The notes: a model not told the origin generated them from the sequence alone. A DNA stretch of 64,000 nucleotides from Mytilus edulis (GCF_963676685.1 NC_092349.1:58325431-58389430), one strand, 5' to 3'. Counted from the first letter of the stretch, positions 1 to 10,445 are shown. Numbers and translations: made by a program.

Positions 1-1675
1 CTGAATAGCTCACCTGTTATTGTTTGCTTAAAATGTTTCCACATTGATAATTTTGCTTTTTAATATATATTAATGAGTGTCTTAAAATTGTCATTTAAGC
101 GTTCTTTGTTTCTGTCATATTTTCTTCAAAAGCGGAATAAATGCATTTTGTCCCTATGTTTAGTTTTAGTTACAGTGGCTATGTTTCTTGATGTACAAGG
201 AAATGAAATACAAAATTCATACAAGATATTCTGAAACTCATTCAGCCTGAGTTTTGCTGAAATTGATGAACAAATACAGAATTTTTTTCTTTAAAGGGCA
301 GTAACTCCTTTACAATTTAGGAGATTTACAATTTTGGTCATATAAACTTTTTTATAGATCTTATATCGCTAAAACTAAGGGGCACGTTGCGTTGTCAATG
401 AAGTTGACATGAAATTGACAACTTCGTGATAGGTAAAATAGCAATAAACAGATAATCATTGGTTATATTAACTCGGTTGCTTTCCTCACTTCGCCGACCA
501 AGCTCAAGCGAGAAAATCAATCTCTTTGAGATGATCAACAATAATTTATAAAATTCAGCATGTTTTAAAACCTAATATTCACATTCACAAGTTTTGTTTA
601 ACATAGAACAACAACGAGATTTCTATTTGGGTATTTGGACATTTTTAACAACCGTATGAGCTTTTTTTTTTGTATGTTTCAATATACAAAAAATGTCGTA
701 ATTAATTAATTGATGACGCGTAAAGAAGGGATCTTTATCTGCCTCCTGGTAATTCACAATCCAATCAAATCGAGTAACAATTTTCTTAGGCTTTCATTCA
801 AACAATGTTTATTACTTTAACGGTAATTTATGTACTGTAAGTCTTAAAATATGCAATTGATATTAAACAAGCTTTAGTAAGGGAATTTTATACCTTGTTT
901 TCAATTTTTTCATCTTTCATTAGTTTAAACAGTATTTATTAATGACAAATAACAAGATAAAACATTACAATGTTACATAAATTCAATGAAAAAAACTTAT
1001 ATGTTTCATTGGTTTTATTATTATACAAAACATAAATATCTTAGAGCTTATTTGTCAGAAATTGAACGGTACGAACATTTAACAACATGCAATTTTATTT
1101 GTAACTGGATGTTATTACGGGGCGCCGAACGGGACTCTTGTGGTTTTGTACTCGAAATTCAATTTTGTACGGACCAAAAATGAGTGGTGTTCAACAAAAA
1201 TGAGTTCAGTTTAACAAAATGCGTAACAAACTACAAATTTGAATTTTGTATACTATTAGTGGACAAAAGTTACCTTTGTCATGACAAAATTAAGTTTTGT
1301 ATCACAGACTTTACTTCCGTTACCTAATTTTTAAAATTGGGCGACAAGGTCAATTGTGTATGCAAATTAGTTTAGTTTGGATTACATGAACTAATTTGCA
1401 TACAAAAAATCATTTTTTTGTTTATTTCTGTGTAGACAAAATTGAATTTTGTTTAAACAAAAGTGAAAATTTCACAAAAGTCACAAAAGTATTTTTTTTG
1501 TCACAGAAGTCAATTTTGTGTCACAAAAATCAATTTTGTGTGCAAATTAGTTTTTGGATATGCAAATGAATTCTCAAAACACGATTTTGTTAGAAAGCCT
1601 TTTATTGGATATAGTAACCGCGGTTTTTTTTTTATGTTGTACTGTTATATCACTGTTCCAGGTTATAGAGGATAA
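1..1675. other. AT-rich stretch, no gene recognised
   Basis: No exon with supporting splice sites or recognisable protein similarity was found on either strand. From about 1,190 to 1,560 the sequence is built of degenerate short repeats around ACAAAATT/CAATTTTGT, and ATGCAAATTAGTT-type words recur, some in inverted orientation (about 1,360-1,400). It reads as decayed repeat DNA. Short open frames here are no longer than expected by chance. Confidence 0.5.
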
Positions 1676-1992
1676 TTTGGATCCATCCCGCTATCATGTT
1701 TAACCCCGCCACATTCTGTATGTATGTGTCTGTCCCAAGTCAGGAGCCTGTAATTCAATAGTAATCGTTTGTTGGTGTGTTACATATTTGTTTGTCGTTC
1801 ATTTTGTGTACATACATTTGGCCTTAGCTTTCTCGTTTGAATTGTTTTACATTTGTCATTTCGGTGCCTTTTATGCTCTGACTCATTGTTGAATGCCGTA
1901 TGGTGACCTATAGTTGTTAATTTCTATGTTATTTGGTCTCTTGTGGAAAGTTGTCTCATTGGCATTCATTACACATATTCTTTTTTATATTA
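1676..1992 (-). repeat. Dispersed repeat family A, near full-length copy
   Basis: About 317 bp, matching the 35.2-kb copy along most of its length. Shared landmarks in order are a GTTTAACCCCGCCAC block, CTGTCCCAAGTCAGGAGCC, TTGAATTGTTTTACAT, GACCTATAGTTGTTAATTTC and a GTTGTCTCATTGGCA end followed by a T-rich tail. I recognise this as a widespread bivalve repeat. Whether it is a SINE or a MITE cannot be decided here, because no clear target duplication or RNA polymerase III boxes were seen. Strand is given relative to the GATGTGGTATG end. Confidence 0.7.
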
Positions 1993-3130
1993 TGTTAAAA
2001 TTTCATTAATAAAAGACTATATACGCTAAATGTTTTGGAAAATGGGACACACGCATGTATAGGGTAAAGACAATGCAATAGCTCTTTTATTCTTTAATCT
2101 TTCAAATTGTCTTTCGAAAATGTCTTTAATTTTAAGTCCATATACTTTTTCAAAGCGAAACAAAGGCCAAGTTTATGAAGATGAATGGAAAACTCTTTTT
2201 TCATTCACAACAGGTCATTTCCTAAAAGAATAAACTCATTAAATAGAAAATATATGACTTTCCAAATGAGTTGACATAGTTTTATCAAATACTAAGAAGT
2301 ACTACATTGAAAATATTCTACTTCAAGTTTAAACATTATTTCGTAGTGTCAACGGACACTTCGTTGTTCTTATATCATAAATTAAATACACAGATGATTC
2401 AATCTTTTTTACCATGCAATCAACAGTGGCGGATCCAGGCATAGTTCAGTGATTACCTATATATTAACCTAATTTTTCCAAAAGTAAAGGGGAGGGCCGG
2501 ACCCCAAGTCCGCCGCCTATGATCAATCTAGCAAATTATTAACAATACTATCATAATTGTCAACAGATCAAAAAGTCGTTTCAGGCTACAAATTTAGAAT
2601 GGTTTTACATTATCTATTAATACAATGACAGTTATAGTTATCAAAGGTTCCAGGCTTATAATTCAATACGCCAGACGGTACGTGCGTTATGTTCACATAC
2701 AATTTATCAGTGATCAAAATAGTTAGAAAGCCAAAACAAATACCGAGTTGAAGAGCATTGAGGACCCAAAATTCCAAAAAGTTGTGCCAAATTCGGTTAA
2801 GGTAATCTATGTCTGGGATAAGAAAATCCTTAGAATTTCGAAAAATTCAAACATTTTTAAACAGTATTTATAAAATGACCATATAATTAATATTCATGTC
2901 AAAACCGAATTGCTGACTACAGGGCTGGTGATACCCTCGGGGCCGAAGTAGTGGCATCGATCCAGTGGTGTGATAACACATTTATGAAATGATTAACCAT
3001 CATTGAATAAAATGTCGCCTAATCGTTGATGACTTGTTAATGATATTCTAAGGAAACAATGAATGATACAGTCCATCAAGGTCACTTGAAACTTAAAACT
3101 TTAAACTTTAAACTTAATATGAATATATCA

Positions 3131-3155
3131 TATATATATATATATATATATATAT
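3131..3155. repeat. (AT)n microsatellite
   Basis: Twelve or so uninterrupted TA dinucleotides, directly before the 118-bp tandem duplication. Confidence 0.9.
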
Positions 3156-3157
3156 GT

Positions 3158-3385
3158 GATCAACTGTTCGTGCTGTTTTACATTTCATCAAAACTGTGTT
3201 ACTGTATGGTTGCCAAACTGTATTTCAATAAAAAGTGAGTATATTTATTTTAATTTGAAATTATAACATATATATGATCAACTGTTCATGCTGTTTTACA
3301 TTTCATTAAAACTATGTTACTGTATGGTATGCCACATTGTATTCACATAAAAAGTGAGTATATTTATTTTAATTTAATTAATTTA
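3158..3385. repeat. 118-bp tandem duplication
   Basis: Two diverged copies start with GATCAACTGTTC at 3,158 and 3,276. Both continue through CTGTTTTACATTTCAT, a GTTACTGTATGGT block and AAAAAGTGAGTATATTTATT. They differ by scattered substitutions, so the duplication is not recent. Confidence 0.8.
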
Positions 3386-4269
3386 AATTATTAAACATTA
3401 ACACATAATTTTGAAAACCATACTTAAAATCGTTTTAATCTGTGTGTATCTTTATTTGAATTTTGATTTAAGCTTGTACAAAAAGATGTTCCTTATTATC
3501 CGACAATGAACAAATTTTGTATTTGTTATTTACAATGACGACTGTAAGGGAATGTGCTCAGATTATTGATACACTGTGTGAACGGCAAGCTATAGCAATT
3601 ATCAAAATATTTAATACGCCCAAATTGTTAAAAAAAAAATCATTAACAAAACCAGGTTCAACCCACCGTTTTACTAAGTCAGGAAAATGCCAGTTGTTAT
3701 CTTATAGTTCGTTTCAGCGTGTGTTGCATGGTCGTTTAGTTTTTTTTCACTTGAATGTTTCTGTTGTTTCGTTGTTTTCCTCTTATGATTGATGTGTTTC
3801 CCTCAGTTTAAGTTAGTAATCCGGATTTGTTTTCTCTCATTCGATTTATGACTTTCGAACAGCGGTATACTACTGTTGCCTTAATTTTACAGGAAATTTA
3901 GTATTTTGTGAACTCTAAATTACCTTTTTAGCAAATTTTTACGTAATCGTTCTTCTAAATTTAGAAAAAAAGATCCTGTCACATATAAGGTACATTAGCA
4001 TACTAGCTTTTAAAAAGTTTATTTTTTTACATCTATGTCCTTCAACGTTTAAGCCCTCGAACCTTACCCTATTGGTTCATCGCACTTTAGCGTGATATAC
4101 CTAGTACGTACTTTAGCAAACAAACAACCATCGCATCTGAGCGCGAGACACCATCGTATTTTTGCGTAGACCATATATAGAGTCCTCCATATAAAAATTT
4201 ATATAAAAAAATATACATAATTACTCTAAATATCAGCTCAACAATGTTAAATCTGCAAATTTGTGTTCT

Positions 4270-4352
4270 TCCCCCCGCGGGATTCGAACTCATGCCATTG
4301 GGATACAATATCGCCTGTACTGTATCCAGCGCTCTAGACCACTCGGCCACCT
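4270..4352 (-). tRNA. tRNA-like sequence (Leu/Ser type), probably a pseudogene or SINE head
   Basis: Read on the - strand, the sequence has a good box A (TGGCCGAGTGG) near 4,352 and a box B (AGTTCGAATCC) about 50 nt further on. These are RNA polymerase III promoter elements inside a tRNA-sized segment of about 83 nt, and the length and box A suit a type II (Leu/Ser) tRNA. The ends do not pair into a proper acceptor stem (ATCTAGG against GGGGGGA), the T stem is poorly matched, and no convincing anticodon loop was found. A tRNA pseudogene or the head of a tRNA-derived SINE is likelier than a working tRNA. Confidence 0.4.
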
Positions 4353-5000
4353 AGATTGAACTAAATATCCATCTTTCGATGGACTAGTGTTACCTTTCCA
4401 ATTAATTACATTGTCGGAAATTTAAAAAAATAAATTCTACTAGTTACGAAAGAGGAGAAAAGATCGGCCAGCCTCTCTTTTCGTCCTTTTTTTTAAAGCT
4501 TATACAAATAAATATTATCTTTTCCGACTATGTAAATATACTTATATGTAACTTGTTGGCTTCATTGACAAAATTCTTCCAGAAATAGTTCATAATATTT
4601 GTTAGAGCTCAAAGTACACAATAGGCTGTGTTGCAGTGAATTTTGATTGTAAAGCTTTTTAAAGGTGCCCTAAATGAAATAACTTCGGGCAATTGTCCTC
4701 TTTCTCTTCGGCACTCTTTTTAATACTAACATCACTTTGAAATACAATGTCTGTAAATATACTACTATTAAATTTGTTTAAGTGCCCTTTAATTTAGGTT
4801 AACTGGTGTTTTTTTACTATGTTTGTTTATTATTAGTTGAAAACACTTAATTATAAACACAGAAGGACAAAGCACTTTGATATCTATGATATTTTCTTTA
4901 ATAATTATGAGTCAGTATTTAATCCGTAATATTAAATTAAAATTCTATGTTTTTACAAAAAAGTCTGCTAGTTACATAACACCATTTGTGTTCTTTTCAG
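4353..5000. other. Upstream region of the secreted-peptide gene
   Basis: No coding sequence recognised. It must contain the promoter and probably a 5'-untranslated exon of the peptide gene at 5.0 kb, because the first coding exon is directly preceded by a splice acceptor (TTCTTTTCAG ending at 5,000). I could not place the transcription start. Confidence 0.4.
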
Positions 5001-5006
5001 CATACG

Positions 5007-5142
5007 ATGGATGTGTATAGAAATACATTATGTTTGTATTTGTTGGTTTTCATCACTCAAACTCTGGTGAAATCTAGGTCCGTTATTTCACCTCCAGATT
5101 TGGAAAATAAAGAGACACCCGTGGAAGCAGAAATAGATGATG
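5007..5142 (+). CDS. Peptide precursor coding exon 1
   Basis: Encodes residues 1-45 plus one base: signal peptide and acidic pro-region. Acceptor TTTTCAG precedes 5,001; donor G|GTTTGT. Confidence 0.6.
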
Positions 5143-5795
5143 GTTTGTACTTAAAAAAAAATAAAAATAATTGAGATTTTTATTAGATAATGTGCTGTCA
5201 TTCAATGTCGTTCAATTTGACGGACAAAAAAAAAGAAACCAACAACACATTGCCGCTTTTTTTTGCTATATGCTACTACAAAAAGCTTTCTTTAGACTAT
5301 CTGCAACAACAAAATTCTTTTAGACTATCGGGTACCAGTTCTGTGCATCAAGCGTTTCAGATATAACAATTCAACAGAAACGAGTCAGGTATGATAATCA
5401 AAAAGGCATATTAGTATATAATATCTTATGCTACTAAGCCTATCATAAAAGAAATTAACATTGTTACGATAAACCATTGTGTAATGCAAAGCGTTTAAAC
5501 TACAACAGTTATAGATTATGTATACTGTTTTATGCTTTGTTTTTGCATTGTAGCCATTGAAGTTTTACAGGAAACAAAACACATTAGAAATAAAGTGAAG
5601 CGTAGCAGAATCAACTCTAAAGACAACGATAATTGTAATGGTAGAAGAAGACGGAGCTATGGGAATACGAATAGAGTTGTTCATGGAGTCGTCTGTTGTA
5701 GACAATACCGAAGGGCAAGAAAATGGCCGTCCTATTGTAACCGGTATCTTGAATATGTCCGTAGAACTGTCAACTTTGAATACTCCGATGCATAA
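5007..5795 (+). CDS. Secreted basic cysteine-containing peptide precursor, two coding exons
   Basis: Coding exons 5,007-5,142 and 5,554-5,795 (intron GT at 5,143, AG at 5,552-5,553) join in phase 1 and encode 125 residues ending in TAA. The ATG at 5,007 lies six bases after an acceptor, so an upstream 5'-UTR exon is likely. Residues 1-23 form a typical signal peptide with a hydrophobic core LCLYLLVFI. Residues 31-45 are acidic (DLENKETPVEAEIDD). Then come two possible proprotein-convertase sites, KVKR at 59-62 and RRRR at 76-79, followed by a strongly basic C-terminal part. Outside the signal peptide there are four cysteines (73, 93, 94, 107), enough for two disulfides. The layout of signal, acidic pro-region, basic cleavage sites and cationic tail suits a peptide hormone, a cytokine-like factor or a host-defence peptide. 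I recognise no family and assign no function. An AATAAA follows 115 nt after the stop. Confidence 0.6.
5554..5795 (+). CDS. Peptide precursor coding exon 2
   Basis: Encodes residues 46-125 with both dibasic-type cleavage sites and all four non-signal cysteines. Acceptor GCATTGTAG. The frame is open across the exon and closes at TAA (5,793-5,795). Confidence 0.6.
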
Positions 5796-5910
5796 AAGAT
5801 GGATCATCCGTCAAATGGTTTATGATATTGGTTGAAAGACGATAATACAATACAAACGAGATTTTGTGATTTTGTGTTCATACTGAGTATGTATAGGAAC
5901 TGTGACCTTG

Positions 5911-5916
5911 AATAAA
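5911..5916 (+). terminator. Polyadenylation signal AATAAA of the peptide gene
   Basis: Canonical AATAAA 115 nt after the stop codon, on the coding strand. It is the first one downstream, giving a short 3' UTR. Confidence 0.5.
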
Positions 5917-6433
5917 TGTAGTTATCAGAACGAATGCGTTGAAATCCTGTTTTACCACAAGCATTTAAAATTAGTATTATTTGTATTAGCTCGTTGAAAA
6001 CGTAAATATTCATATCTGATTCTACTGTCCTGGCCTAATACAAATTTCGAAATATAACAAAAGGAAATTGTAACTTCACTTTTGTATGCAGAGTAAAATA
6101 GTGTTCTTACTTTCATTGAATTAAAAAAAAAATTACCATATAATTATTGCTATTGGGGTTTTATATTTTAGCATTAGAGTTTAACTAACATCTACTGTAA
6201 ATTAATTAATATTTGTTCGGTATCAATTTTCGTGCATTTCGTGGTAACAAGAGAACCACGAATTCAAATGGTCAAGGACTTGCCAAAAACCACGAAATTA
6301 GATATTTAATTCACAAAAAATTGGTATTCACGAAAATAAATGTATCCACAGTAAATGATTTAGATTGTTCTCTGACTATTGTTGAACATTTATCTTTGGA
6401 ACGCCGTAACTGTATTAATGTACTTCCTTCTTT
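5917..6433. other. Intergenic, partial dispersed repeat
   Basis: No gene. About 6,225-6,360 holds a palindromic repeat fragment (words such as TTTTCGTGCATTTCGTGG and CACGAAAATAAATG) related to the MITE at 23.3 and 24.7 kb. The open frame crossing it is a by-product of that repeat. Confidence 0.45.
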
Positions 6434-6650
6434 ATCATGATGTTTTTTTTTTCTTCTTTATCATGATGGTTTTTTTTTCTTCTTTATCATGATGTTTTTT
6501 TTTTCTTCTTTATCATGATGGTTTTTTTTTCTTCTTTATCATGATGGTTTTTTTTTCTTCTTTATCATGATGTTTTTTTTTTCTTCTTTATCATGATGTT
6601 TTTTTTTTCTTCTTTATCATGATGTTTTTTTTTCTTCTTTATCATGATGA
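6434..6650. repeat. 25-26-bp minisatellite
   Basis: About nine copies of a unit reading TTCTTTATCATGATG followed by a T run of 8-10. Copies differ mainly in T-run length and one G/T site. Strongly strand-asymmetric (pyrimidine-rich on +). Confidence 0.9.
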
Positions 6651-6930
6651 GGTTTTCTTTATTGCGATATGGTATTTCTTTATTGTGATAAGGTATTTCT
6701 TTATTGTGATATGGTATTTCTTTATTATGATAAGGTATTTCTTTATTGTGATAAGGTATTTCTTTATTGTGATAAGGTATTTCTTTATTATGATAAGGTA
6801 TTTCTTTATTGTGATAAGGTATTTCTTTATTATGATGATGTTTTTCTCGATTTTGACGAGCTTATTTTCTATTATGATAAGGTTTTTCTCTATTATAATG
6901 AGGTTTTTCTTTATTATGATGAAATAAAAT
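6651..6930. repeat. 21-bp minisatellite, left block
   Basis: About 13 copies of a 21-bp unit, GGTATTTC followed by TTTATTGTGATAA. Because 21 is divisible by three, every frame stays open and gives artificial repeat ORFs on both strands (for example KKYLITI-type repeats on -). I do not regard these as genes. The same unit type resumes at 7,289 after an inserted block. Confidence 0.85.
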
Positions 6931-7288
6931 TGAGAATGGAAATGGGGAATGTGCCAAAGAGACAACAACCCGACCATAGAAAAAAAACAACAGCAGAAGG
7001 TCACCAACAGGTCTTCAATGTAGCGAGAAATTCCTGCACCCGGAGGCGTCCTTCAGCTGACCCCTAAACAAATATATACTAGTTCAGTGATAATGAACGC
7101 CATACTAATTTCCAAATTGTACACAAGAAACTAAAATTAAAATAAAACAAGACTAACAAAGGCCAGAGGCTCTTGACTTGGGACAGGCGCAAAAATGCGG
7201 CGAGGTTAAACGTGTTTGTGAGATCTCAACCCTCCCCCTATACCTCTGGCCAATGTAGAAAGTAAACGCATAACAATACGCACATTAA
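6931..7288 (+). repeat. Left arm of an interrupted palindromic repeat (family B)
   Basis: Contains GAATGGAAATGGGGAATG, AGAGACAACAACC, CACCCGGAGGCGTCC, CAGTGATAATGAACGCC and GACTTGGGACAGGCGC in order. The reverse complement of these blocks occurs at 7,653-7,798 plus 7,972-8,115, and part again at 63,487-63,672. The arm interrupts the 21-bp minisatellite. Confidence 0.75.
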
Positions 7289-7652
7289 ATGAGCTTTTTC
7301 TCTATTATGATGAGCTTTTACTCTTTTATGATACGTTTTTTCTCTATTATGATAGAGTTTTCTCTATTATGACGAGCTTTTTCTTTATTATGATTAGTTT
7401 TTTCTCTATTAATATGAGGTTTTTCTTTATTATGATGAGGTTTTTCTCTATTATGATGAGTGTTTTCTCTATTATGATGAGCTTTTTCTCTATTACGATG
7501 AGCTTTTTCTCTATTATGATAAGAGTTTTCTTTATTATGATGAGTGTTTTCCTCATTATGACATGTATGATGAGCTTATTCTGTATTATGCATAGGTTTT
7601 TCTTTATTATGATGAGTGTTTTCTTTAATATGATGAGCTTTTTCTCTAGAGA
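7289..7652. repeat. 21-bp minisatellite, right block
   Basis: About 17 degenerate units of GAGCTTTTTCTCTATTATGAT, clearly related to the 6,651-6,930 block. It lies in the loop between two inverted copies of repeat family B. ORFs on both strands here are repeat artefacts. Confidence 0.85.
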
Positions 7653-7795
7653 TCTCATAAACAAGTTTAACCCCGCCGCATTTTTGCGCCTGTCCCAAAT
7701 CAGGATCCTCTGGCCTTTGTAAGCCTTGCATTATTTTTAATTAGAGTTTCTTGTGTACAATTAGGAGTTTAGTATGGCGTTCATTATCACTGAAC

Positions 7796-7839
<44 letters not shown>

Positions 7840-8115
7840 TGTGGTATGATTGTCAATGAGACAACTGTCTACAAGACACCAAAATGACATTAACAACTAT
7901 AGGTCACCGTACGGCCTTCAACAATGAGCAAAGCCCATATCGCATAGTCAGCTATAAAATATTTATTTATTTAGGGTCCAGCTGAAGGACGCCTCCGGGT
8001 GCGGGAATTTCTCGCTGCATTGAAGACCTGTTTGTGACCTTCTGCTGTTGTCAGTTCTGTGGTCAGGTTGTTGTCTCTTTGACACATTCCCCATTTCCAT
8101 TTTCAATTTTATTAT
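7653..8115 (-). repeat. Right arm of the family B palindrome, split by a family A insertion
   Basis: 7,653-7,798 and 7,972-8,115 together are the reverse complement of the 6,931-7,288 arm. The break between them is filled by an A-run and a truncated family A copy, so family A inserted after the palindrome formed. Confidence 0.75.
7799..7971 (+). repeat. Family A copy preceded by a 39-bp A run
   Basis: Thirty-nine consecutive A residues lead into GATGTGGTATGATTGTCAAT and the family A body up to TCAGCTATAAAA. The homopolymer next to the GATGTGG end, also T-rich or A-rich in the other copies, suggests this is the end that carries the tail in retroposition. Confidence 0.75.
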
Positions 8116-8209
8116 AATGTGGCGGGGTTAAACATGTTAGCGGGATCCCAACCCTTCCCTAACCTGGGACAGTGGTATAACAGTACAACATAAGAACGAA
8201 CTATAAAAA
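8116..8209. repeat. Family A-related end fragment
   Basis: Contains GTGGCGGGGTTAAACATG and CTAACCTGGGACAG blocks shared with the ends of families A and B. Confidence 0.5.
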
Positions 8210-8990
8210 TTAGTTGAAAAAGGTTGAACTCATCAGGTGGACAAAACTACAAGTTGCCGGGTACTTGTAGTCAAGATATGAGACATACTTAACCGTATCT
8301 GTTGTATCCTTTATCTCTGGTACGATGGGATAGATGCGTCAACAAATAACCAATTTTTTAATTATTTAGTGAGAGAACATCATCTATATAGCGGAATGTG
8401 TTGAAGGATATTGCTAACTTATTTTTCATCCTAAGAAGTTCCTGTATGAAGTCAGCCTCATAATGATAAAGAAACAAGTCGTCAAGAAGAGGGGCACTAT
8501 TGGTTCCCATTGGAATGCCGACCGTCTGTTGAAAATCACGTCCTCAAAACGTAACAAATAGGTTGTCAATTAAGCTGTCAAACATCTTGATAATGTCAGT
8601 TTCAGAGAATTTTTTGTTTGAATTAGTGTGATCCTTTACAAAGAAGGATTTATCCCTCCCTAATACACGATACTTGTATCTACGTTGGCCATTTTTTTAT
8701 GTAACAAAGTAATATCAACTCTTTCAATTTGTCGTTTAGTTTTGAATGGGGACTACTTGTGTAAAGTGTTGAAAAGTCAAATATTTTAATAATGTTGTAA
8801 GATGAGTCTTAGATTGTATGTACTCTAAAAGGTCTTTGGAATTACTTTTTTAGTATCCACGCCACCTCTAGGATTATAAAATGTTGTACTAAATTGTACC
8901 TATATACCTGCTATATAACAATGATGTTTCAAAAAGTCGATGTGGCTCCATCTGTTGTGCATAGACCTGGGAGTAATAATAGATTGTTTG
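8210..8990 (-). pseudogene. Reverse transcriptase remnant, Penelope-like retroelement
   Basis: Read on -, conceptual fragments include FFVKDHTNSNKKFSE, SETDIIKMFDSLIDNLF, QTVGIPMGTNSAPLLDD, LFLYHYEADFIQELL, FRYIDDVLSLNN and EIKDTTDTVKYVSYLDY. The YIDDVLSLN segment is the catalytic RT motif with its two aspartates. Order and wording match the RT type I associate with Penelope-like elements of invertebrates; that family name is from memory and less sure than the RT call. The copy is dead: an in-frame TGA precedes the QTVGIP block, there is a stop after DDVLSLNN, and at least two frameshifts. No endonuclease domain was found next to it. Confidence 0.75.
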
Positions 8991-10190
8991 TAAGAAGGGA
9001 TTCAAATCTCCTGCAGATGTTTTGTATTTTTTTGTGTTGAAATATTAAATTGTAATGTTTCTATCATATTTTTTTTATGTTTGTTTAAGGAGCTACCTTT
9101 TGATTTTTATAGGGGGGACTGGGGCTGGGATGATTATTTTCATTATGGCGTGATCCTTTTAAATTTTATGCCAAATTACAGTTTTGACTCCAATAAAACC
9201 ATTCACATAACAAGACAATATGATAGTGTGAATGGGGTAAAGAGTTCTGTGGACACATATTCTTGTTTATATCAATACAAAAGCACAAGATTTATTCTAA
9301 AAGTTTATTTATGATCAATGTTTTTTTACAAACAGTATTATGAATATAAACAGTACAATGCTTATTTGAGTTAACAAACAGTATGATTAATGTGAATAGT
9401 ACAATGAATGATTCATACAAAACTTATCATCATATTTCAATAATATCACTCATTTTTACTCTCTAATCTTTTCTACCTTTCACAAATCCTTATCTACGGT
9501 ATTGGTTCTACACTTTTCTTTAATTCATCTAAACTCTTGTACAGATATAAAAACTCTTAACCACCAGACATAAATGAAACAAAAACACACTGATTATCAG
9601 AATGAAAAAAAATGTGTTGCTTGCATGCTTGAAAATTTATGCATTTGATCATTGAATTTTGTGAAGATTTCTGACATGTTTCAGAATATTGAAAGTAAAT
9701 GGTGAAATGAATGTGTGATGGGGTGTTCAATGAATTAATTTACATTGTTCTTGTAATGAGAAATTTAACAAGTCACACAATAAAACTAACTTAATACATA
9801 TTACAATCAAAATAATGAGACAAGCACTTATCATGAGGAACAGAAATATGTTCCTTGAATTTCTCTTAGGGAGTGTGCCAGATGCACTATAAAAGACATT
9901 AGAAGATGAGAATCTCTCATATTTTGACTTTGTTTTTACAAAAGTAACTTTCTTAAATATACAAAATATCAGGGTACAACAGGTTCCCTTAAAAGCACAG
10001 TTGAAGCACATGTGCTTTATTCCTTTATTAAGGCCAGCTCACTACTTATGCACGCCCATAATATCATTTACAAATATTGATGATTTTCTAGTTTATTTGG
10101 TAGAAACAATTCTGTATAATGAAAAATCGTTTGAACTATGTTATTATTGCTGAAATCTAGATTATACAGTTGAAAACTGAGCAGTTAAAG
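8991..10190. other. Non-coding; decayed repeats, no supportable gene
   Basis: At 9,087-9,130 a single copy of the end sequence of the 56.1-kb MITE occurs (AAGGAGCTACCTTTTGATTT followed by a G run). A 94-codon open frame on - (9,727-10,011) has one hydrophobic segment but no splice, homology or start-context support, and I do not call it a gene. Confidence 0.4.
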
Positions 10191-10268
10191 GTTCATATGA
10201 TTAGTTTATATGAGACTACTTATGTCTGTACACCTTTCCTATATTGCCTGTTCATATAATTAGTTTAT
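10191..10268 (+). mobile_element. 40-bp orphan insertion sharing the terminus of the intron-1 ribozyme array
   Basis: The segment 10,210-10,249 (containing GAGACTACTTATGTC, CACCTTTCCTATATTGCCT) matches the end of the inverted array copy at 45,708-45,746 with one or two differences. It is flanked by GTTCATATGATTAGTTTAT (10,191-10,209) and GTTCATATAATTAGTTTAT (10,250-10,268), an 18/19 target-site duplication. Both insertions stop exactly at ATATTGCCT, which marks this as a true element end. The extreme truncation with a long duplication is typical of target-primed retrotransposition. Confidence 0.75.
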
Positions 10269-10439
10269 TTTACTAAAATTTTAATACAAATTCATGTTGT
10301 GAATAACCTATTCCCACCTATATTTGTACTATTTTTAATAATTCAAAACCTATAGAAATAACTTTAACAAACAAGGCAAAAACATTCTAATCTATAAAAG
10401 TTTTAATTTAAATTCACATAAAAATCTTGAAAACAATTT

Positions 10440-10445
10440 TTTATT
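10440..10445 (-). terminator. Candidate polyadenylation signal of BRE1
   Basis: First AATAAA on the - strand downstream of the BRE1 stop, giving a 3' UTR of roughly 520 nt. In such AT-rich DNA the hexamer alone is weak evidence. Confidence 0.35.

Larger units (their letters stand above)
1993..4269. other. Non-coding stretch with small repeats
   Basis: No supportable gene. It contains an (AT)n run and a 118-bp tandem duplication (listed separately). From about 3,640 to 3,885 lies a copy of a dispersed repeat also seen in other form at about 11,293-11,480; both share the TCAACCCACC/TCAATCAACC start, a CAGTTGTT block and a T-rich body. The open frame at 3,517-3,792 runs through this repeat and is not taken as a gene. 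Confidence 0.45.

Noticed and set aside
6619..7067. Long open frames on both strands with repeated hydrophobic or Lys/Ile motifs
   Set aside because: They arise from 21-bp and 25-bp minisatellites, whose periods keep frames open. No start context, splice sites or homology.
8210..8990. Intact retrotransposon open reading frame
   Set aside because: In-frame stops and frameshifts break the RT several times; only a remnant is annotated.
9727..10011. 94-codon - strand frame with one hydrophobic segment downstream of BRE1
   Set aside because: Lies near the BRE1 3' end, has no splice or homology support and is within chance length for this composition.
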